DNA from: Silene conica
Lineage: Eukaryota; Streptophyta; Magnoliopsida; Caryophyllales; Caryophyllaceae
Assembly: GCA_029255685.2 (NCBI GenBank)
Contig: CM055315.2
Location: 54,341,358-54,405,357, forward strand
Direction of reading: 5' to 3'
Length of the DNA stretch: 64,000 nucleotides
Below, piece after piece: positions 22,003 to 35,915 of this stretch (position 1 is the first letter of the stretch; every line of letters starts with the position of its first letter). The translations under genes and the position numbers were made by a program. Below the pieces are notes generated by a model. The model did not search any database and was not told the DNA's origin. It saw only the letters and a list, made by a program, of their open reading frames with translations.

Positions 22003-23051
22003 CTACCCTAACAGGTACTTCAAACTGAAGTGATCAGTTTTAATGATGAAGTGTTGGCCTACCAAATAAGGTCTCCATTTATCAACAGCCAATATTAAGG
22101 CTAGCAGCTCCTTTTCATATGTAGACAAAGCCTTGTGTTTGTCAGCCAAGGCCTTACTTATAAAAGCAATAGGATGACCCTTTTGAGTCAAGACAGCTCC
22201 TATGCCAATATCAGATGCATCAGTTTCTACTTCAAATTGTGAGTGAAAATCTGATAAGGCAAGTACTGGGGCTGCTACCATTGCTTGTTTTAAGGTTTCA
22301 AAAGCCACTTCTGCCTCAGGACTCCAAATGTATGCATTTTTCCTGAGTAGATTAGTTAGGGGTTTACTGATGATTCCATAACTCCTAATGAACTTCCTAT
22401 AATATCCAGTTAAACCCAAGAATCCGCTGAGCTCCTTAACCGACTTAGGAAGTGGCCATTTGAGCATAGCTTGTACCTTGGTAGGGCCAGTAGCTACTCC
22501 TGTAGCAGACACTATGTGTCCCAAGTATTCCACATGATCCACTCCAAAACTACACTTATTCCTCTTAGCAAACAATTGGTGTTGTCTCAAAATTTCCATT
22601 GTGTCTCTCAAATGCACAATACAGGATTCAATATCAGCACTATAAACCAATATATCATCAAAAAACACCAATATGAACTTTCTTAAATGCTCACTAAAGA
22701 TAGAGTTCATCAATGACTGAAATGTTGAGGGGGCATTGGTAAGGCCAAAAGGCATTACTACAAACTCATAATGCGCTACATGAGTTCTGAAAGCAGTTTT
22801 TTGGATATCCTCCGGATGCATTCTAATTTGCCAATATCCAGATCTTAAATCTATTTTGGAAAATATGCATGAGCCATGTAATTCATCTAGCAATTCATCA
22901 ATAACTGGAATAGGGAATTTGTCCGTGACAGTATTTTTGTTTAACTCCCTATAATCCACACAAAACCTCCATGTACCATCCTTTTTCTTAACCATAACAA
23001 CAGGAGAAGAAAATGGGCTTTGACTAGGTCTGACCACACCAGATTCCAACA
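22003..23051 (-). pseudogene. Reina pol: reverse transcriptase and RNase H
   Basis: About 350 open codons with complete RT motifs: [41 protein letters not shown] and the catalytic [11 protein letters not shown]. The connection follows ([13 protein letters not shown]), then the start of RNase H ([14 protein letters not shown]). The N-terminal end at 23051 is the CACTA insertion point. The preceding RT codons lie at 45037 and beyond, and the 3-bp ACA is duplicated across the gap. It ends at an in-frame TAG in RNase H. Confidence 0.9.
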
Positions 23052-23065
23052 CACTACTACAAAAA

Positions 23066-23360
23066 GAGGCTTAGAGAACTGTTGAAAAGGGCTTTAGAAA
23101 ACGCCCCTTAGGCGTTCTCCAACTCAGTGTTCTCTAATGTATAGAAAACGGATGCGGGGGGCGTTCTATATGCTATACATTAGAGAACACCTAGTTTGTA
23201 AGGCGTTTTATTTTCATTTACTATTAGAGAACACTTATAACTGGGAGGCGTTGTTTTTCATGTACTTTAGAAAACGGTTATAAATGATGATATCTCTCTA
23301 TAGCATATAATAGAGAACGGTCGAGATAGATCACTGTTCTCTAACTTTTTGCTTTTTAAA
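23066..23360. repeat. CACTA left subterminal repeats
   Basis: About ten copies, in both orientations, of a short word around TTAGAGAAC/GTTCTCTAA or TAGAAAACG, often next to GGCGTT. Such clustered subterminal words are where the CACTA transposase-associated protein is known to bind. Confidence 0.75.
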
Positions 23361-23639
23361 AAAAAACAAATAATTTAAATATTATATACCTAATATAAAG
23401 GTATACCCAATAACTAATTATGTAAATTGTAGTGATGTCACCCAACAAGAGGCTAAAAATCAAAAATCAAAAATCAAAAATCAAAAAAATTTCCATTAAC
23501 AACATTGTCATTGGCCAATCCAAACATTTGCCAAAAGCGGCTACATTTTATATTCTTGATAACCAAAAAAATGTATCGGCCAATAAAGCATCTCAACGTA
23601 CATACTTAGTAGGAAAAATAAACTCAAAATTTCCTAATG

Positions 23640-23815
23640 GGAAAAAAATTCTATGATAGTATAAAAATGGAATCCAGCTACAACTCAAAAAGATGATCAT
23701 CGTTTTCACTACCCGGATGATTTTCAGTAACATATGAAATCCACGTCTCTCTAAGCTCGTCAGTAGTTTGTTGAGAATAAGTGGAAGGCACTTTGTCAAA
23801 ATACTACAATAATTC
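23640..23815 (-). other. Possible small coding remnant in CACTA
   Basis: On the minus strand one frame reads FDKVPSTYSQQTTDELRETW and continues about 20 more residues to a stop near 23676. It has a protein-like composition and could be a last exon of a transposon protein. No family was recognised. Confidence 0.25.
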
Positions 23816-23942
23816 AAAACAAATGTATTGTGAGAAAATAGAAAATTTAAAAAAAAGGGTATACATGCCTATATAAGAAATCAAATGAGAATGTTTGACC
23901 TAGAGAGAGGGCACAGGAGGCGATTTTGAGAAATCTGTATCA

Positions 23943-24893
23943 ATGGCTATTGAATCAACAAAATCTGCTACAAGTAAACATTGAAGTACTACAAAGAGAG
24001 ATTCTATCAATGCAATCATCAGATCTCAGAAAGATGAAGTTATACATGGACCCGTTGAAAATGAAAACAGTAAGTACAAGAGCATACATGAAATTAATAG
24101 GATACCCCCCTTGCCCCTACCTGATGATGATGGGTGGGTGGAGGATGTCTCTACTGAGATGAATCAAAATAATACTGAAAGTCTGGAAGGCCAATGGTTT
24201 CAAAGGCAATGTAAGAGGATTTTTGAAGTGCTGGATGAAGAGGCACCAGATCTCCTCTGCCTCTTAGATGAAGATGTGCAGGAAGAAATTGATTATTGGA
24301 AGCATGTTGTGTATGAGTTTGTCGTGGGAGCCAATCCTCCATGGCAAATATTAGAAGGCTTCCTGAAACGAATTTGGAGTAAGTATACAATTGATAAAAT
24401 TTCGTTTTTACCAAATGGCTTATTTCTGACACGATTTGCTACTCAAGATAAGCAACAAAGTGTTCTCAAAAGCAGACACTTCTTATTCGATAATAAGCCT
24501 CTGATTTTGAAAGCTTGGACGCCTGAAACTGTTCTGTTTAAAGAGGAAATTAAAAGTGTACCTGCTTGGATACGCTTTCCTAAGTTGCCACTGAAGTTTT
24601 GGGGGAAGAGTTTGAGCAAAATTGCTAATCTTGTGGGCACTTATATCAAAACTAATCCTGCAATAGAACATAAAATACGATTAGGATTTGCTCGAGTTAT
24701 GGTCGAATTAAAAATAGGCCAAAATTTTCCTAATCAAATCAAATTTTTGGATGAAAAAAAACAAATGATTGAGATCCAAGTTCCGTATGAATGGAAACCG
24801 CTCATTTGCAAAAAGTGTAAATTACTTGGGCATGAGCAGACACACTGCAGGAAAGGGAAGTTACCTAAGACGGATCACAAAAAAAAACAGTAA
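23943..24893 (+). pseudogene. LINE ORF1-like protein, DUF4283 plus zinc knuckle, one stop
   Basis: 317 codons from the ATG at 23943, interrupted by one in-frame TGA at 23982-23984; from 24111 the frame is open for 260 codons. A DUF4283-like domain is visible (the FLPNGLFLTRFATQDKQQSV part, then the PAWIRFPKLPLKFW hallmark, then GTYIKTNPAIEHK). It is followed by a CCHC knuckle, CKKCKLLGHEQTHC, and a basic tail. This is the nucleic-acid-binding ORF1 type of plant LINE retrotransposons, also found in host DUF4283 genes. No endonuclease or RT follows; the sequence to 25200 decays with stops. It is either a captured gene fragment or a truncated LINE. Confidence 0.7.
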
Positions 24894-26738
24894 GCAAGCA
24901 TGTTTGACAGCTATTAAAACAGCAGCTACATGTTAATCAGCCTGTAGATACAGTTCCTGTGGACGTGAATCAGTTATAAGCTGATATTATGACTGGTGAC
25001 AAACATCAGTTAGTCTATCAGAGTGAGGAAATGCCCTCTGAATTGGGACCTACAACCATTCCTAATCCTATTAAGATGCCGTCTGTTTTGGGATCAGCTA
25101 CAACACCACTGGCCATCTAATCCTAAATCTGGATATGCTCAAGAGGGAACTATTTCTCCTATTAAAATTCTGAAGGCTACTAGACATAGTCAATACTGAC
25201 TAAGGATCATATTCATAACTACAAGGAAGCACTGGTATCTGTAACACCCCCATTTATTTAGAGGCCTGAACTAGGACCCTCCAAATAACCAAGGGTGTTA
25301 CCATCTCGGTTACCCGAGGTAGTAGATAACAAAGGAAGAAATACAGTACTTTATTTAATAATTAACGTTAAACCAATGTCTCAAAAGTATTACAACTGTA
25401 TTAAACCAAAACTAAAAGTTCAAGTACGGTGAAAGACTAAATGACTGAGCTATCACTAGACAGGTCTGATCCATGTTCTCTCCACCCTTCCAGTATCCAT
25501 AAGTCTAAACCTGTCATTCTGCTCCCCAATAAATTGGATCAACGCAGACACAATCAAACAAACAAACAGGGTCAACACGAGGTTGAGTAGGTAATATAAT
25601 CACGACATGGAATAACACAATAACAATTCCTCCATCTCCTCCACAATCATTTCTCCACCACACCTCCAACACACCACACCTCCCATGGCCATATCACAAG
25701 TCCCTTATCACAAGACCCATTCACAAGCCCCGTTCTCCACAATAATCAATAATCATTCGATCACAATATATCACAAGTATTATAGCAACCAGATAACAAA
25801 TATCTTCATGTCAGATCACAATTACAACATAGATATTCCCCTACCTCAAAACTGCGGAAGATAATTGCAAGTGCGCAACAGCTACTAAAAGTGTTCCACG
25901 CGGAAACCTCCACCTAGACAAATATCATATAATCAATAAACTCCCTACATCTCGTAATATACGTACACATTCTATTTATAGAAACCTCCTATATTTAGAA
26001 ATTTCCCAAAAACCAAGGTTACCCAAAATAGCAACTTTCCAAATATAGCAACTTTCTAAATATATCAACTTTCTAAATATAGCAACTTTCTAAAATCCGT
26101 CATGCTCATATTCGCCACATTAAATACTAACCCATAACGCAAACAACACAAAACTTACTATAATAATATTAATAATAATAATAATAATAATAATAAGACT
26201 AATAATGATAATAATAATAAAAATATTAAAAGTAAAATTAGTGAACAACCCTAGCAAACCCGTGACAAACACCCCGTGTACAAACAGCCCTAAAACCACC
26301 GTGTCACGCCCCATCTACCGCCAACAGTCACCACCGTCTGTTCCCAGAACCACCTTCCACTATTTCAACCACCAGCAGCCCCCTCGCCGGCTGCCGGTGA
26401 TCTGAACCAGCCACCCAAATAGACCTGACTCCTTGCCCCTCCTCCTGACCACACACTCTTTGACAGCCCTTCGACACCAGACCAGCCACCGCCAACACCC
26501 AATTTAACCACCAGAACCTTCCCTTGACACCAGACTCGAGAGACACGGTGGTAACATCGTGTCGACCTCCCCCGAGTCAACGATGTTACCACCCCCAACA
26601 CCCCTGTACACAAACCAAAAACCCAAAACAGCGACAACCAGAAAACGCCTCCCTGACAGCCCCTTTTTAACCCCTTATACCACCACGACCAGCCAACCTT
26701 AGCCACCGTGACTACCACCCTTGACATCATCTAACCAC

Positions 26739-27975
26739 TGTTAGGTTTTTAGTTACCCATAAACTAAATATATAGTCATACTAAACTAACCTTGTAATTA
26801 ACTCTTTAATTAAAATGTTAATACGATCTTATGCATGCTAAAATGCGGAAATAAGAGAGTTTTCGAACCCTTACACACGGTCCGAATGTAAAGCAAGGAT
26901 GATCCTCCTAGTACCCAAATAAGAATATCTCCTTTGGATGCACCAAGACAATCCCTTAATCAACCGAAACTTGGAACAAGCTAGTATCAAATCGGTTCTT
27001 TCCTTAAAACAATATAAGTTCTAATATGAACTTATTATACTAATTTTATACCTCTTATACAATTAGTACTAATATTATCTTATAATATTTTAGAGGATTT
27101 TTGAGGTTTCTCACACGAGAAAACCTTGAGGATAGAATGAATAATAATTGTAATGGTTAACACTAAACATTTTGTTATGTTTTGGTGTATTTTTGGTGTG
27201 GTTGCCGTGAACCTACATGGGGAGCACCAAATATTGCTTTTTGTCTTACCAAAAATACATAGGTTGGCTCAAGGCAATTATCTCAAGGAACATGTTTTTG
27301 CATGTTCTTAAAATACAAACATCCTTTAATTGCCACCACCAAAACCGGTACCACCATTTCATAAAATGGACTTCCATTTTATGTTTGTCAATTTTGTACA
27401 ATTGTATATGTGTGACATACACTATGTCATAATATAATAAGTAACAATTGTTTTTAATTTAAAATGCATATTTATCAAATAAATATCATTTATAAATAAA
27501 TAAATCATATTTAATAATTGACTAGTAATTCATAATTACTTATATAAAATGGTTATATTATTAATCGTCATATACGATTTACAACCTTTGTATTAATACA
27601 CAACCCGATTCATTCTAATTACGATATTGAAAATATCGTTCATTGTTTAATAATTGACACGTTTCAATTTTAAACATAAATCTTACAATAAGATTTAACC
27701 TCTGATTTCTCGATATATGAGTTTAAGGAATATGATCAAATCGTATCAATATACATTTGATCACTTTATCAATTAAGGGAATTGTCCTATAGGTGTGACC
27801 TAAAGGGATCAACTGACCACCACCGTCATACGACAATAATGTTAAACTCTAGCTAGCCAATCATTACCGATTAATGTTGGTCAGTTGACTATATAATTTT
27901 GTATCATCCTTGCGCATTCTCGTCATGAGATTTAATTACGTGATCGCACTATTGTTGAGGACACATTTCCCAACA
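26739..27975 (-). repeat. 3' LTR of gag-only Copia 1
   Basis: 1237 bp. On the minus strand it begins TGTTGGGAAATGTGTCCTC. It contains the same GTCACACCTATAGGACA and GACGGTGGTGGTCA blocks as the young Copia LTR at 420. It has an 11-bp duplication near 27184 (TTTGGTGTATTTTTGGTG) absent from the other LTR. Confidence 0.9.
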
Positions 27976-30323
27976 ATCTCCCACTTGTCCTCGACAAGTG
28001 TGCGTCACCAATTCTCTTGCCCTATTACAATCTCCCACTCAATGCAAGGTGTCTCTCTAAGGTCGTACTTGCATTCGATCATATCATGAGTGGTTTCCTC
28101 GAACTGGAGAATAACTGTTTGACCGGAATTATCTACCATAGATACCTTCCGAGCGTGGCCACGCATTTCCAGTTAACTTCTCCTCGAGTGGCCTTGAGAT
28201 TTGAACAACCCTGACAAGGGGTGGACAATTTCTATCGCACTATTTCCTTTGACTAGTCACAGTCAGTCACAACCTGAAGCAATCCCATTTGACTCCAGTT
28301 ACGAAAAGTCGTAGAGAATGGATCAAGGTTATGCCTAAACTGTACCATCTTGGGAGAGTAGTCTTTAGTCTAAGAATTGACTCACAAGAATACTATAGCA
28401 GCTCTCGCCACGACCCGGCTATAAAATTTCCAGAACTCTATAAGCGGTCACATTGCCCGACAGAGTGTCTCTTGCAGTCTGCCTATGTGATCGACTAGTC
28501 ATCACATATGAATCTATGTCACTTGAACTTGCCATCAATCGCCTCACATTCTAGTCGCTTTGAGATGTCACCTCATGTAAGCGGCTAGGGGCTATACTAA
28601 GTCAATCCAGTTCACTTATGGGGTTCAATATTGTCTCTTACAACCCATTTGGATTCTGACAAAGTATCTTTTATCTTGAGTTAATCATAACTCAAATGAC
28701 ATTGTCATGCAAAAACAGTCAATACTATTTCATTGCATTTGATGCACAATCATCTATTTGTATTAAAGTTTTGCGAATAAACCTTTTATTCATTATTGCA
28801 AAACTTACAAATTTTGGTCTCCTTCCGACTCATATTATCTCACATAATATGATCTTATTTGAGCACATTTCTAGAACCCATTCTAGATTTTGAGATTCCT
28901 TTCCTGAGGGAAGCTCTCACTGTTATCTTATAACTCGTGACGTATAGATATACTAGAGGGATTAAAGAATCACTCGGAATTATCTAGTCACTTATGTGCT
29001 GAAATCTATATTGTAGTTATTAGTGATTTCATCACTGTTATTATTTTCAAACATCTTGGCTATTTTATCAAGGTTATTCAAAATTAACCATTTTGATTTC
29101 TAATGGGCGATCTTTTATTATCAATATAATAAAACTTTCCGTAAAGCTCCATCATCGTATGATATAAGGTATTTGATTCATCTAGAAAACCTCTTATTCT
29201 TTACACCTTAAAGAATCACCCATCCTCTCTAAATGGTAGGCTTAATTCTTTTGATGAACATTGCTCCCACTAAAATTAATATATCTCGATCTCTTGAATG
29301 AACTTTTCATTTCTCGCATGTAAATCTTTTATTTATATCTTGAATCATTATCACCATCACTATCCCTATAGTGATCTATTTTCCATTCAATCAATCATCA
29401 CCCTCTTATCATGTCTTCGTTTCATCAAGACGAATATGACATGATAATTTCCTTATAACTACATTGAGAGAATTGAGATGATTTCTTCTCTTTTATCTTA
29501 TAAACTTAGAAAAATCATTTATTAAGGAACCGGTCTTTCCTCCCGTATAGATAGATGATTTCTCCTCTATTATCTTATAATCTTTAAAAAATCATTATCT
29601 CAAGGAGCCGATATTCCTTCCGAATTCATACGGGGTTTCATGTCTCCTCTCTATGAAACAATGAACATAAAGAACCTTTCTTCGAGTGTCCTCCCGTAGT
29701 TTCTTCAAATCATTTAGGGCTCTTCTTAAGACTCCCATGTAGGAATCTTCTCTAAGATCCGTTATTTATATCATTGGTTTGCGAGCGAAATATTTTCTCC
29801 CACTCTATCCTTCTAACAATAACCTTTATTTGTATAAGGATAGTTATTTCGATTAACCAGTGCATATGAATGTTTGAAGTTTTATAGGTGTGATGAATAC
29901 ATTCTCATTTTCACTTAAAATGAAAATCTTATAATGAACTAATATTGTCTCATTTTGATTGAAAGTATCTCATGGGGTGTAGTTCTCCGTTTTTAATTAA
30001 TCAACACTTTGATTATATTAAATTGATCGTATCAATGTTTATTGTGTGATAAAATCACCATTATTCGTGTTTAAATAAGGTATGCCATTTATTTGAGAAA
30101 TCAAGACATTGATTAAGAACAAAAGTAGTGACTCGGGTTGAAAACCAAGTCACCAATATCCAAAATTACAACCATTGTTTTAGGATTTTAATCCTTGTCT
30201 TACAAGAAAAATTGTTCCAAAATAAAATGCAAAATATGAAAGAAGACGATATGAAAATTAGAGGCTAGCTCTTCAAGTCTTCGATCAATTTGGATGCTAC
30301 CATAGCCATCCAAGTAAGGAACT
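27976..30323 (-). other. 3' non-coding region of gag-only Copia 1
   Basis: 2.3 kb without a convincing frame. The part next to the LTR (28030-28220) matches, in reverse complement, the 3' non-coding block of the autonomous Copia near 7750-7930 (CCTCGAGTGGCC, GCATTTCCAGTT, CTCCCACTCAATG). It also shares the phrase TTCTTCGAGTGTCCTCCCGT with 47018 of the second gag-only element. Confidence 0.75.
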
Positions 30324-31338
30324 TCATGCTTCCTTCTCCTTGCCCTTATCATTATTAGATGCCCCTTTAAAACAATTTAAAAAGGGGTGATAGTCAACTA
30401 CTTGTATCGCCATACAAAAGTTAACAAAAGAACATGAAAGTAAACGAGAATGATAAACTACGGCGGTTGCCTTTCCATTTTTGAGATTGGTCAAGTATTT
30501 GGGGCAATTCCGTTTCCTAAGACTTAACCTCGTGCAATAAAGGCACTTGTCTTCAACCTTTGAAGATGAGGTGGAAACGCCTTTCAAAAAAGGTCTTTTC
30601 TTTGGTCGCCTTGGGCTTGAACGTTTTCTTGCCCTTGCCTTTAGAGGCATTCCTTTTGAAGCTCGTTTTCCCTTTCTTTTCGATGTTCAAAACATCTTTG
30701 GTGGAACTTTCATGAAGTCCCATGTCCCTTTCAGCTTGGACGAGCATCTTATGCAACTCATCCAATGTGGTCTCTTGGTTTCGCATATTAAAATTCACCC
30801 GGAATTGAGCATACGTTTTAACCTTATTGAGCGAGTGAAGAACTCGGTCAATAATGAGAGAGTCGGGTACATCAACATTTTGCGCTTTTAGAGTCTCCGC
30901 GAGCTCAACGAGTTTGAGCACATGAGGGCTTATCTTTTGCCCTTCTTTGAAAGTAATGTCAAAGAAGGCGGAAGCCGCCTCATATTGGATCACCCTTGGA
31001 GTTTGCGAAAACATGGTCACAAGCTTGGTGTATATCTCATACGATGTGGTCAACTTAATCATACTCCTTTGGAGGTCCGGCTCCATGGAGAAGATGAGCA
31101 CATTTTTAAGAGCGGAGGACTCTTTCATGTAGGCTTCATAGGCCTCACGATTTTGGACCGATGAACGAGCGGTCGGAGCGGCTTCGGATAGGTAACGACT
31201 CTTATCGTCACCTTGAGCGGCCAAAAGCAATTGCGCATCCCAATCCTTAAAATTGGAACCATGCTTATCGAGTTTGCAACGATCCATAAAGGATCGAAGC
31301 CATCAAACGTTAGTGAGAGGTGGAGCGTTGGTTGCCAT
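30324..31338 (-). pseudogene. Copia gag of gag-only element 1, with stop and frameshift
   Basis: The ATG at 31338 (minus) opens gag. One in-frame TGA lies 12 codons in (31303-31305); then 30553-31287 is open for 244 codons. Copia gag signatures are GSNFKDWDAQLLLAA, SALKNVLIFSMEPDLQ, SAFFDITFKEGQ, LIIDRVLHSL and FRVNFNMRNQETTLDELH. It ends with a lysine-rich tail. A frameshift near 30600 moves the zinc-knuckle region into another frame (30324-30650). There it reads CLYCTRLSLRKRNC, lacking the usual Gly-His. Homologous to residues 20-290 of the intact polyprotein at 3162. Dead as it stands. Confidence 0.85.
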
Positions 31339-33769
31339 TGACGATGTTGAAAATTAAACTACAATAAAATGAAGGAAATAAACAACATCATTTTTAAATT
31401 CATAATTTAAACTAAAAACTTAAACAAGTTAAGTATATTTACTTAATGATCTCTTACCCAATTAAGTAAACTATCCCGAGACCCAAACCCATACTAATCC
31501 GGGCACGGTGTAGCCGATTCAACCCGTATCGGTATAATTTGGTGGATTAACCCTTTAATCGGTTCTACTCTTAGAACTCTCGGTCGACAATTTTCTTAAA
31601 TATCTCTTTAGCCCGAACTTATTGCAACTACGGTTACGAATACTTTCGTTGAGATCAACCAAATTTCAAGGTGTAATCTTATTACCCCACTTACCCAACG
31701 TGACAATTTTAGTACCCCGGTGTAGCCGAGCCTACGTTCTTGTGAAGAAGGGATTCATGGGTCCGTACTTTTTGGTAAGGCTAAGTCTCAATATTTATTT
31801 GTAAGAGATCTAGTCAATTATTATCTATCTCCGTTTAAGTGAACTAAGTCGGTGAATTATCGATAAAATAAAAGACTAGGTCGACTAGGTCGAAACATGC
31901 ATGATACGATGTATGACGATTTGGCTATGCATGCAAACATATAAAAGCAAATAAAAGCATAAAAATAAACCCTAGTATGGCCTTTCCTAGAAAAGAAATA
32001 ATAAAAGTACAAATTCGGAAACCAACTCCTTTGGTCCCTTGAACTTCACGAGGCACGCACTTCAAGGTAAACACCGTCTTGTCGGAACTCCTTTCCGAAG
32101 GACACCGTCTTCAAGGAACTCCGGATTTTACAAAAATTACAACTTTTCTAGTCTACTTTATACATTATAAAATAGAAATAAATTACAATTGGGTGATACG
32201 AGATCACAAAATTACAACCGAATCGGTAACCCCTTACATTACGGGAAATACCGATTAAAAACTAAGGCCGTACTAAGTAAATTACATAATTCCCAAAATT
32301 ACGTAAATAAAATCATGACATTCATAATAAAATATGCAATGCTTATGTAAATATGAATTAACATGCAAATCCTAAGCCAAATCGTCCTATTTAAAACACT
32401 TATTTAAATAGTTATCGCAAACCTCGGTTTATGGAATCGCGTGTTTTAACGGTTAACAACACTATGCATTATATGAAACGGTTTTCATCCTTAAGTTAAT
32501 CATCCTCACTCTTATAGGTTTCAAAATTTAGTCTTACTCAAACTTTGAACATGACTTAACTTAATATATTTCAATATAGATCGGTATTACTCGGTTTTAC
32601 GGGAAAAATAATATAAAATCTAAAAGAGTCATTAAAATTTTGAAAAATTCAAAATTCAAATTTTAAAAATTCCAGAATGTTCTTAAAATTTTAGAACTTT
32701 AAAATTATTAGTATTTAAACGGTTTTAACATTATTTCGAAAATAATACGTAAAACGAGCATTTTAAGTCGAAAAATTCAATAGTTAACTTCATAAATGCA
32801 AATAAAATACTAATAAAATTTTTACACTTTCCAAAACACTTTAAGAACACAAAATGGACAGAAAAATAAATTACACACTGCCCAAGAGCCGAAACTTTAA
32901 TTTAAAGACTCTTATTATTTAATTTTAATTGTAACTTTTAACAAATTAAAATTAAATCAAATCTGAAACTTTTGGCTCCCAAGAATATTTTCATGATGAA
33001 CATATCATATATGACTAATATGGGTTAAATTTTTCGGCCATTTTAACAACTATTGCAAATTTTAACGATTTTCGTCATATATCGTACGATTTTAACCTTT
33101 AAAATTATTTCTCAAGCATAAAATAAGATAAAATTCTCGAAAATTTTATACATTCTGGAAATAATATATATGACATTGTGTTAAATTTTTATGGCCAAAT
33201 TCCAACTTAAACTATTAAAGTCGAAATTATGTCACTAATTACCCGATTTTTTACATTAAAAATCTATAATATTGCAATATTTGAGATAAATTTCTGGAAA
33301 ATTTAGCATAAATTTTAAATATTGCGTGTGACATACTCATAAATTTTTATAGTCAAATTCATAATATAACTATTTTAACCCATTTTTATTCATCTTATTG
33401 CATTTTAACCCTTAAAATTCATATCACACGTTTTATAAGTCCATAATTTACGAAAATTCATATTCATATTATAGAAAATACATGTGATAACATACTGAAA
33501 AATCTCGGCTAAAAGATGATTTTAGCTATTTTTCCCAAAAATAAACGATTTTAACCATTAAAACTTTATAAAATCCGAGATTTAATATACCATAAGTCAA
33601 TATTCATGCAAAATATATTCCAAATATTCTAAAACATTTTAGAAAACAGTAGGTATTCATGCTAACATTATTTCGTGCATATCTTATATCAAACGAAAAT
33701 ACCAAATTTTATTTTGTTATCACTATAACTCCGTAAAAACGTAAACGGAAAGAATGCAAACAACCTATT
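31339..33769 (-). other. Leader of gag-only Copia 1
   Basis: 2.4 kb, very AT-rich, with many TTTTAACCATT/AAAATT words and no coding signal. A part around 31500-31800 resembles 49100-49440 in the second gag-only element, near GCATGCAAACATATAAA and TCCGAACCAACTCC-like words. Confidence 0.65.
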
Positions 33770-33781
33770 GCTCTGATACCA
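33770..33781 (-). promoter_or_regulatory. Primer-binding site of gag-only Copia 1
   Basis: The complement reads TGGTATCAGAGC, the same tRNA-Met-type site as in the autonomous Copia, two bases from the LTR edge at 33784. Confidence 0.9.
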
Positions 33782-33783
33782 AT

Positions 33784-35011
33784 TGTTAGGTTTTTAGTTA
33801 CTCATAAACTAAATATATAGTCATACTAAACTAACCTTTTAATTAACTCTTTAATTAAAATGTTAATACGATCTTATGCATGCTAAAATGCGGAAATAAG
33901 AGAGTTTTCGAACCCTTACACACGGTCCGAATGTAAAGCAAGGATGATCCTCCTAGTACCCAAATAAGAATACCTCCTTTGGATGCACCAAGACAATCCC
34001 TTAATCAACCGAAACTTGGAACAAGCTAGTATCAAATCGGTTCTTTCCTTAAAACAATATAAGTTCTAATATGAACTTATTATACTAATTTTATACCTCT
34101 TATACAATTAGTACTAATATTATCTTATAATATTTTAGAGGATTTTTGAGGTTTCTCACACTAGAAAACCTTGAGGATAGAATGAATAATAATTGTAATG
34201 GTTAACACTAAACATTTTGTTATGTTTTGGTGTGGTTGCCGTGAACCTACATGGGGAGCACCAAATATTGCTTTTTGTCTTACCAAAAATACATAGGTTG
34301 GCTCAAGGCAATTATCTCAAGGAACATGTTTTTGCATCTTCTTAAAATACAAACATCCTTTAATTACCACCACCAAAACCGGTACCGCCATTTCATAAAA
34401 TGGACTTCCATTTTATGTTTGTCAATTTTGTACAATTGTATATGTGTGACATACACTATGTCATAATATAATAAGTAACAATTGTTTTTAATTTAAAATG
34501 CATATTTATCAAATAAATATCATTTATAAATTAAATAAATCATATTTAATAATTGACTAGTAATTCATAATTACTTATATAAAATGGTTATATTATTAAT
34601 CCTCTTATACGATTTACAACCTTTGTATTAATACACAACCCGATTCATTCTAATTACGATATTGAAAATATCGTTCATTGTTTAACAATTGACACGTTTC
34701 AATTTTAAACATAAATCTTACAATAAGATTTAACCTCTGATTTCTCGATATATGAGTTTAAGGAATATGATCAAATCGTATCAATATACATTTGATCACT
34801 TTATCAATTAAGGGAATTGTCCTATAGGTGTGACCTAAAGGGATCAACTGACCACCACCGTCATACGACAGTAATGTTAAACTCTAGCTAGCCAATCATT
34901 ACCGATTAATGTTGGTCAGTTGACTATATAATTTCGTATCATCCCTTGCGCATTCTCGTCATGAGATTTAATTACGTGATTGCACTATTGTTGAGGACAC
35001 ATTTCCCAACA
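33784..35011 (-). repeat. 5' LTR of gag-only Copia 1
   Basis: 1228 bp, nearly identical to 26739-27975 apart from scattered substitutions and small indels. Followed by the ACCAC target duplication. Confidence 0.9.
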
Positions 35012-35766
35012 ACCACTACCCAACTCCATACGTGAATACCATAAAACAAAACTACAGATTCATAAAGAAAAACGCATGATAACGGTGGCAGAATAAAACT
35101 CAGGTATTTCTAATATAAAACGACCTCCTGACACCGAGTTAGCCACCCTCCACGACGTCCCTATACGGCCAACGACGGTCCTTTTATAGTCTACACATAT
35201 TCATTACATATCCTAGTATAAATGTATGTAACAACATCAGAGATTAAACCATACAATACTCCTCTAATTAAACGATAAAACCATAGAACAACATGGTAAT
35301 AACCCAGTAGCGTGATGAACATACCAGATCTCCGGCCAATTCGAACTACCCTAGGCTAGACTATGACCACCGTGTAAGGCTCCTTTTCCTTCTCTGATGT
35401 GACGGCTAGGGGTTGATGTAAAAATATTAGGGTTAGGGTAGGGTTTAGTGTTAGTAATACACATCTTATGTAGGCGGCATGAACAAGGGCTGATAGGATT
35501 TGGGTTAGTCGTGTATGGGCTCTCTATTTGTCACGCATTTCGAGGCCCATTCCATCATCCCCAGTGATCCCAAGTTCGAGTCCCCTTATGAACAAAATCC
35601 TATTTAACATGTTTTATGGTTAGCACCCCACTTCGAATCCCACCAAGCTCCAAAATACTTAACATAAAACGAGTGCATACTAGCATGTTAAACGAGCAAT
35701 TGTAATTAATTATATCGCCTACCCATTAAATTATTATATTTAATAATAATAATACGGGTTATTACA

Positions 35767-35915
35767 GTCGTCCGTCCTTAAAATGAACTTCGTCCCGAAG
35801 TTCACTCACTCATAAAGAAAACAACATACCCACAACATTACTTAGTCATGTTAGAAACATGGAAATATTACATTCTACCCCACTAAAAAAAAGAGTTACG
35901 TCCTCGTAACTTACC
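35767..35915 (-). promoter_or_regulatory. Tekay 3' untranslated stretch with polypurine tract
   Basis: On the minus strand AAGGACGGACGAC directly precedes the LTR start TGTAATAACCCG. This purine-rich run would prime plus-strand synthesis. Confidence 0.65.

Larger units (their letters stand above)
26739..35011 (-). mobile_element. Gag-only (non-autonomous) Copia element 1
   Basis: 8273 bp, with target duplication ACCAC at 26734-26738 and 35012-35016. LTRs are 26739-27975 and 33784-35011. The PBS complement GCTCTGATACCA (33770-33781) lies beside the right LTR and a reversed PPT (TCTCCCACTTGT) beside the left, so the element reads on the minus strand. Between them only a gag gene with zinc knuckle is present. 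No protease, integrase or RT motif appears in 4.7 kb of remaining internal sequence. Such gag-only elements depend on enzymes from a partner. Confidence 0.9.
25240..35766 (-). repeat. Tekay 3' LTR, split by a Copia insertion
   Basis: The LTR parts are 25240-26738 and 35017-35766, about 2.25 kb together. This matches the 2243-bp LTR at 41613-43855 in order and with few differences. It includes an AAT microsatellite at about 26163-26220 and a proline-codon-like CCACC-rich stretch. Frames on either strand here are not genes. Confidence 0.9.

Noticed and set aside
26328..26730. Trp/Gly/Val-rich minus-strand frames, repeated at 42672-43097
   Set aside because: They lie in both Tekay LTRs and arise from CCACC-rich sequence. 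No domain, and the frame is not conserved between the LTRs.
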